64,000 nt of DNA from NCBI RefSeq assembly GCF_024684275.1, contig NZ_JAIKXF010000091.1:62001-126000 (forward strand). The letters are read 5' to 3'. Source of the DNA: Ruminococcus sp. Lineage in GTDB: Bacteria > Bacillota_A > Clostridia > Oscillospirales > Ruminococcaceae. Each line of letters starts with the position of its first letter. The first letter of the stretch is position 1. Positions 59,887 to 64,000 of this stretch are shown here, in pieces. The notes under the pieces were generated by a model. It did no database searches. It was not told where the DNA came from and saw nothing but the letters and a program-made list of their open reading frames with translations. The position numbers were made by a program, and so were the translations under genes.

Positions 59887-61191
59887 TTACTGCTTCAATA
59901 TAAGGCGCACCGCTTCCAGAAGAGTTTCCGCGGTGATGTCCTGTCCGAAGCTTTCGTTTCCTATGAGAGCTGTTTTACAGCCTGCCGCCTTTCCTGCAAG
60001 TATATCATTCTCGCCGTCGCCTATTATCCACGACCTTGAAAGGTCAATGTTGAAGTCCTCTGCGGCTCTGAAAAGCATTCCTGCCTTCGGCTTGCGGCAT
60101 TCACATTCTGTTTTCAGCTCGGGAACCTCTCCCTCATATCCCTTGTGCGGATGGTGAGGACAGAAGTATATGCCGTCAAGATAAGCTCCCTCATGACCGA
60201 GGAGCGTCTCCATTTTGTTGTGTATCTCGGCGAGTTCATCAAAAGTCACCTCGCCTCTTGCGATAACAGGCTGATTTGTGGCAACTATTGCAAGACAGCC
60301 CGAAGCATTTATGAGCCTCACAGCCTCTGCGGCGCCGCTTACAAGTTCAAATTCTTCTATATTACGCAGAAATCCCACGTATTTATTGAGAGTGCCGTCC
60401 CTGTCGAGAAATATGGCTCTCTGCTTGCTGCGAAGATTTTTCGCCTGAACTACGCCGTTTGCAAAGTCAGCACATACTGCGGCATAACGGTCGGGAGTAC
60501 CCATATCCTTAACATACTCGGGACTGTCATAGCAGAACATCTTTCCTGTGCCGCAAAGGGGCTTCAATATCTGTCGGTCAAGGTCAGCCTTGACTGTTTT
60601 CCCGTTCATTTCAGTCCCTATGGAGTCAGCATCAATACCGCTCATATCAAGGGCTTTCGGCGATATGACGTGAAGTCCTGCATTTACTCTGTTCCTGTAC
60701 CACTGAGGGCGCTCATCTTCCTTTGCAAGCCATTTCAGCACAGTACCGTCACCGTCCGCTATAAGCAGTCCGCTGTCGTATGGGTGACTGTTCGGGTGAG
60801 TAAAAAGGGTAACAAGTCCGCCCTTATGTCTGTGATAGTCCACAAAGCGTTTGAAGTCTATATCGAAAACTGCGTCTGCATTCAGAAGCAGAAAGTCCTC
60901 AGTGAGCTTGCCGCGGAGCTTGAAAAGCGCACCTGCGTTGCCCAGAGGCTGTTCCTCAACGAAATACTCAATATCTACGCCGAGCCTGCTGCCGTCGCCG
61001 AAATAGCCGATTATCTGTTCGGACATATGTGACACAGTCAGTATCAGGTCGGTGAAGCCCTGCTCCCTGAGACAGCATATCTCACGCTCAAGTACAGGGA
61101 CTCCGTCAATCTTTATCATCGGCTTTGGTATATCGGAGGCTACAGAGGATATCCTCGTACCCTTTCCGCCAGCCATAATCACTGTTTTCAT
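59887..61191 (-). CDS. Fused heptose-1-P guanylyltransferase and heptose bisphosphate phosphatase
   Basis: A 434-aa bifunctional protein. Residues 1-235 are a nucleotidyltransferase (MAGGKGTRI, then NADAVFDID) resembling HddC, which makes GDP-heptose. Residues 258-434 are a HAD phosphatase of the GmhB type: FLDRDGTLN with Asp263 and Asp265, and the GmhB zinc loop with Cys344, His346, Cys363 and Cys365 (CPHHPHKG, CECRKPKAG). Both activities belong to the D,D-heptose pathway. Nucleotide choice (GDP rather than ADP) is inferred from the adjacent HddA-type kinase. Confidence 0.88.
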   Translation of the reverse strand: MKTVIMAGGKGTRISSVASDIPKPMIKIDGVPVLEREICCLREQGFTDLILTVSHMSEQIIGYFGDGSRLGVDIEYFVEEQPLGNAGALFKLRGKLTEDFLLLNADAVFDIDFKRFVDYHRHKGGLVTLFTHPNSHPYDSGLLIADGDGTVLKWLAKEDERPQWYRNRVNAGLHVISPKALDMSGIDADSIGTEMNGKTVKADLDRQILKPLCGTGKMFCYDSPEYVKDMGTPDRYAAVCADFANGVVQAKNLRSKQRAIFLDRDGTLNKYVGFLRNIEEFELVSGAAEAVRLINASGCLAIVATNQPVIARGEVTFDELAEIHNKMETLLGHEGAYLDGIYFCPHHPHKGYEGEVPELKTECECRKPKAGMLFRAAEDFNIDLSRSWIIGDGENDILAGKAAGCKTALIGNESFGQDITAETLLEAVRLILKQ

Positions 61192-61192
61192 C

Positions 61193-62200
61193 TTACTCCT
61201 CTTCCTTTGGCACGTATATCTCGGGAGTATAGTGTATCACCTGTGTACCGCCGTTCTCAAACTCGAATGGGATATACATCAGGTCCTTCATAGCACGTCT
61301 GACACTTTCCTGCTTTTCAGGCTGAACGTAGAACAAAAGGAAACCGCCGCCGCCTGCGCCCAGAAGCTTACCGCCGAGAGCTCCTGCGTCCAGACCTTTC
61401 TGATAGAGGGCGTCGATGCTGTTGGTGCTGACCGCCGCGCCCACCTGTCTTTTCAGTCTCCATGTATGGTCGAGAAGTCGTCCGAACTCATCAAGGTCTG
61501 CCGAGCTTTCCGTAAGCACACGCTCCGCATCGTCAACAAGGCTGTACATCTCCTTGAGCTGAGCCTTCTTTTCAGCAGCGTCAAGCTTGTTTGCCTGCTG
61601 TACCTCTGCTGAAAAACGGGTAAATCCCGTAAAGAACATCATAAGATTCTGATTCAGCTGACGCTTTCTCTGAGGACTTATGATAACAGGGAGCACCTCA
61701 AAGCCGTCATCACTGAAATTAATGCGGTTGAAGCCGCCGTAGGAAGCCGCTATCTGATCCTGCCATCCGCCTGCTTCATTGCAGAGGACTCTCTCAAGGT
61801 GGATAGCCTCCTCAGCAAGGCGCTTCTTGTCGGCGTATTTGCCCTTCAGAGCGTAGAATGCGTTCAGCAGACCTACTGCGAATGAGGAGCTTGTGCCAAG
61901 TCCTGAACGTGCAGGCAGGTCAGCCTCATAGGTAAGCCTTATCTCGTGCATATCCAGCATTTTCATGGCATTGCGGATAAGCGGGTGCATTATATCGTCA
62001 ACATTGTTCACGCGCTCCGTCTTTGAATAGGAAAGCTCCGTAGTATAATCAAAAAATCGGGGCAGATGTCTCACATTCACATAGCAGTACTTATCAAATG
62101 TGGTGGAAAGCACTGCTCCGCCGTTTTCGCTGAAAAAGCTTTCCATATCAGTTCCGCCGCCAAAAAACGACATACGGAACGGTGTTTTGGTTATTATCAT
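61193..62200 (-). CDS. hddA: D-glycero-alpha-D-manno-heptose 7-phosphate kinase HddA
   Basis: GHMP kinase of 335 aa. TPFRMSFFGGGTD at the N-terminus, the ATP motif PARSGLGTSSSFAVGLLNA and GAGGGGFLLFY near the C-terminus fit HddA, which makes the alpha-1,7-bisphosphate for the GDP route. It is first in the cassette and one base upstream of the HddC-GmhB fusion. AAAGGAG before the ATG. Confidence 0.9.
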   Translation of the reverse strand: MIITKTPFRMSFFGGGTDMESFFSENGGAVLSTTFDKYCYVNVRHLPRFFDYTTELSYSKTERVNNVDDIMHPLIRNAMKMLDMHEIRLTYEADLPARSGLGTSSSFAVGLLNAFYALKGKYADKKRLAEEAIHLERVLCNEAGGWQDQIAASYGGFNRINFSDDGFEVLPVIISPQRKRQLNQNLMMFFTGFTRFSAEVQQANKLDAAEKKAQLKEMYSLVDDAERVLTESSADLDEFGRLLDHTWRLKRQVGAAVSTNSIDALYQKGLDAGALGGKLLGAGGGGFLLFYVQPEKQESVRRAMKDLMYIPFEFENGGTQVIHYTPEIYVPKEEE

Positions 62201-62225
62201 TTCTGTTTTCTCCTTTGATAGAACA

Positions 62226-62290
62226 TATCTGTGCCGGGGCGCAGATACTCACATAGAATTATTATATACTATTCCTGCACCCATTGTCAA
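62226..62290 (-). promoter_or_regulatory. Heptose cassette promoter and leader hairpin
   Basis: Minus-strand -35 TTGACA (62285-62290), 18-nt spacer, -10 TATAAT (62261-62266). A TATCTG/CAGATA-based inverted repeat (62226-62247) lies in the leader. Confidence 0.75.
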
Positions 62291-62300
62291 TACAGATGCA

Positions 62301-62341
62301 AAAAAGTCCCGGAACGGCTACGATAATGCCGTTTCCGGGAC
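62301..62341 (-). terminator. Terminator of the second vanZ-like gene
   Basis: 13-14 bp stem GTCCCGGAACGGC/GCCGTTTCCGGGAC with one bulge, followed on the minus strand by TTTTTTGC. Confidence 0.88.
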
Positions 62342-62354
62342 AATTCTCACATAT

Positions 62355-62825
62355 TCAGTCCGTTTCCGACTCTTTGTCGATAAGCTTTTCAAATATGATC
62401 ACATACATGATACAGCCTATACAGGCTCCCACAGTGTTATGGATTATATCATCTGACTCAAAAAGACCTCTGCCCGTGTAATACTGAGAAAACTCAATAA
62501 ACAGCGAAAACAGGAAGCCGGCTATTGCAGCAGACCTTATATTCCTGAACCTCTCTGCCATTATGGGCAGCATAAATCCCAGCGGAAGGAGCATTATGAG
62601 GTTTCCGCCTATCTGCCCCGACCAGTAGGTATAATCACCGCTTTGCAGCATGGTACTAAGCTCCCACATAGGTCTGAGAACATGGCGCCTTATTCCCGAC
62701 GTCCTGTCTATAAGAGTGATACTGAGGACGCAGTACAGATACAGCCCCATAGTGATCATGCACAGCCCCTTGATGACAAGCTCGCTGCGGCTGCGTCTTT
62801 TTATCCTGTTTATAAGCCTTAACAT
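62355..62825 (-). CDS. VanZ-like membrane protein, second copy
   Basis: A 156-aa protein with four membrane helices. The family blocks IGGNLIMLLPLGFMLP and FIEFSQYYTGRGLFESDDIIHNTVGA are clear. It shares the family with the gene at 48496 but not close sequence. Ribosome site weak (GGGGG at 11 nt). Confidence 0.88.
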   Translation of the reverse strand: MLRLINRIKRRSRSELVIKGLCMITMGLYLYCVLSITLIDRTSGIRRHVLRPMWELSTMLQSGDYTYWSGQIGGNLIMLLPLGFMLPIMAERFRNIRSAAIAGFLFSLFIEFSQYYTGRGLFESDDIIHNTVGACIGCIMYVIIFEKLIDKESETD

Positions 62826-62945
62826 TGGTGCTCAGCCCCCTGTCTGCATATTCTTTGATAATAGTATACCACATTTTATGAAAAAAAGCAATAAACACTC
62901 CCCGATCTATTTGTTAATTATATGTAAACATATAGTGATTCAGTA

Positions 62946-62974
62946 TTGAAAATAATTAATTACTATGGTATAAT
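62946..62974 (+). promoter_or_regulatory. Promoter of the PAS-repeat gene
   Basis: -35 TTGAAA (62946-62951), 17-nt spacer, -10 TATAAT (62969-62974). Confidence 0.75.
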
Positions 62975-63061
62975 TAGACAAAAAGATAATAACATTAACA
63001 CAGCATTTTATCATTATATAATTATTTTTACCTATGACCTGCCTTAAAAGGAGCTGAACGT

Positions 63062-64000
63062 ATGAAAAAGCATGATAAATCTCCCATATCCTTTGCAAGC
63101 CTTGCTCTGGCACTTGCAAACGACTACTGTAATATATATGTTATCAACGCCGAAAATGACAGCTATGTTGAATACTCTCCCATAGGTGCTGATAAAGAGC
63201 TGGTACAGATCTCCAGCGGAAAGAACTTCTACGAAGCAGTTCCTCATAATTGCCGCGAGCTTGTTTATAAGGACGATCAGGAATTCTTTCTTAAAGCTTT
63301 TAAGAAAAGCTCCGTCACACAGGCTCTTGAAAACGGGCACTCATTTTCGCTGACCTACCGCCTCGTCATTGACGGTGTGCCGCGATATTTCTTCCTGAAG
63401 ACCATTCGCTCCGATGACCGAAGCATTATAGTCGGAGTCCGCGATATTGACGCGGAAAAGCGAAAGGAGCTGGAAGCAGAAAAGAACAGCCGCACCTACG
63501 CAGAGATAGCTACCTCACTTGCAAGTCTTTTTGAGATAATATACCATGTAGATTTAGATACAGGCAGCTATACCGAATACAGTTCAAGTGAGGCATTCAC
63601 AAAGCAGGGCTTTGCCAGTGACGGCGATGACTTCTTTGAACGTGCAGAGGTGGATATGAAACGTGTTATCCACCCTGATGACCGCGAAAAAATACTCAGC
63701 GAAATGAAAAAAGAGACTCTGATAAGCAATCTCCATTCCGCAGGCACAGTTTCACTGACATACCGCCAGCTTATAGACGAAAAGTATCATTATATGAACC
63801 TGCTCGCGTTTATACAGAAGAATGCGGAAAAGGAGCATCTGATCATAGGTGTCCGCAATATCGACGCCGAAAAGAAGCGCGAGGCTCAGAGCCGTAACTT
63901 CAGCGATATTGCCCTTGCGCTCGCAAAGCGCTATGAGGTCATCTATCTCGTAAATACCATTACCAACGAGTACATTGAGTACAGTGCAAGCGAAAAATAC
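63062..64000 (+). CDS. Tandem PAS-like repeat protein, truncated by the window end
   Basis: At least 313 residues, open at the right edge. Three repeats of about 135 residues are visible, starting near 10, 145 and 279. Each opens with LALALA/IATSLA, then IYxV plus YxEYSxSE, and closes with the GVRDID/NIDAEK helix that links to the next. This is a PAS-like sensor layout without membrane helices. Such arrays in clostridia usually end in GGDEF, EAL or another signalling domain, but that part lies outside the window. AAAGGAG lies 9 nt before the ATG. Confidence 0.8.
   Translation, partial: MKKHDKSPISFASLALALANDYCNIYVINAENDSYVEYSPIGADKELVQISSGKNFYEAVPHNCRELVYKDDQEFFLKAFKKSSVTQALENGHSFSLTYRLVIDGVPRYFFLKTIRSDDRSIIVGVRDIDAEKRKELEAEKNSRTYAEIATSLASLFEIIYHVDLDTGSYTEYSSSEAFTKQGFASDGDDFFERAEVDMKRVIHPDDREKILSEMKKETLISNLHSAGTVSLTYRQLIDEKYHYMNLLAFIQKNAEKEHLIIGVRNIDAEKKREAQSRNFSDIALALAKRYEVIYLVNTITNEYIEYSASEKY

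Noticed and set aside
59046..61032. Long plus-strand open frames opposite the heptose genes
   Set aside because: They are antisense to proteins with intact catalytic motifs, and composition explains the open frames.
1..64000. tRNA, rRNA, insertion sequence, prophage or integrase
   Set aside because: No cloverleaf-like, transposase or phage structural sequence was seen on either strand; this was by eye, so a small tRNA could be missed.

Overview
The window looks like a chromosomal segment of a Ruminococcus-type clostridium (Oscillospiraceae, Bacillota). This rests on moderate GC, near-consensus sigma-A promoters with AGGAGG-type ribosome sites, a diaminopimelate-type MurE, SpoVD/SpoIID/SpoVG/SpoIIQ-like proteins, class B sortases and a radC-less DUF4321-mreBCD-mrdA cluster. 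Function names come from reading motifs and gene order; no database search was run.

Region 1 (1-14710, minus strand) is a division and cell wall (dcw) cluster. In transcription order it holds mraZ, rsmH, ftsL-like, a gap that looks like a structured RNA with its own terminator, spoVD/ftsI, murE, mraY, ftsW, murG, an alpha/beta hydrolase, murA, ftsQ and ftsZ. It lacks murD, murF, murB, murC and ftsA. Repeated GGTGAAAAAA-type boxes surround the mraZ promoter.

Region 2 (14900-21960, minus) carries a SpoIID-like protein whose conserved blocks are in permuted order, two overlapping class B sortases, a CinA C-terminal-type amidase, ThiI and a cysteine desulfurase.

Region 3 (22288-42521, mostly plus) has a YfhO-type membrane protein, a Nudix hydrolase, spoVG (minus), murC, lexA, a small HEXXH membrane protein, zapA, a U32 peptidase, dut, DUF4321, mreB, mreC, mreD, a PBP2 and a SpoIIQ-like M23 protein. 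It continues with a DtxR-type regulator in one operon with genes matching MurL and MurD2, the alternative route to D-glutamate in peptidoglycan, and then fba.

Region 4 (42539-64000, mostly minus) is more accessory. It has a flavin reductase, a C-terminally short PglX-like adenine methylase, xylulokinase, two VanZ-like proteins, an unknown membrane protein with internal repeats, a ROK regulator, an AEC transporter, a tandem duplication of zinc-ribbon membrane proteins, DUF2225, Tex, a hydrolase with an altered nucleophile elbow, an MmcQ/YjbR protein and a DnaQ-type exonuclease. A three-gene cassette encodes the four steps to GDP-D-glycero-alpha-D-manno-heptose. The window ends inside a protein built of repeated PAS-like units.

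The most interesting observations are the MurL/MurD2 operon together with a dcw cluster that lacks murD, the apparent circular permutation of SpoIID, the candidate structured RNA between ftsL and spoVD, and a duplicated promoter module in front of the dtxR-murL-murD2 operon. No tRNA, rRNA, CRISPR array, insertion sequence or prophage was seen.
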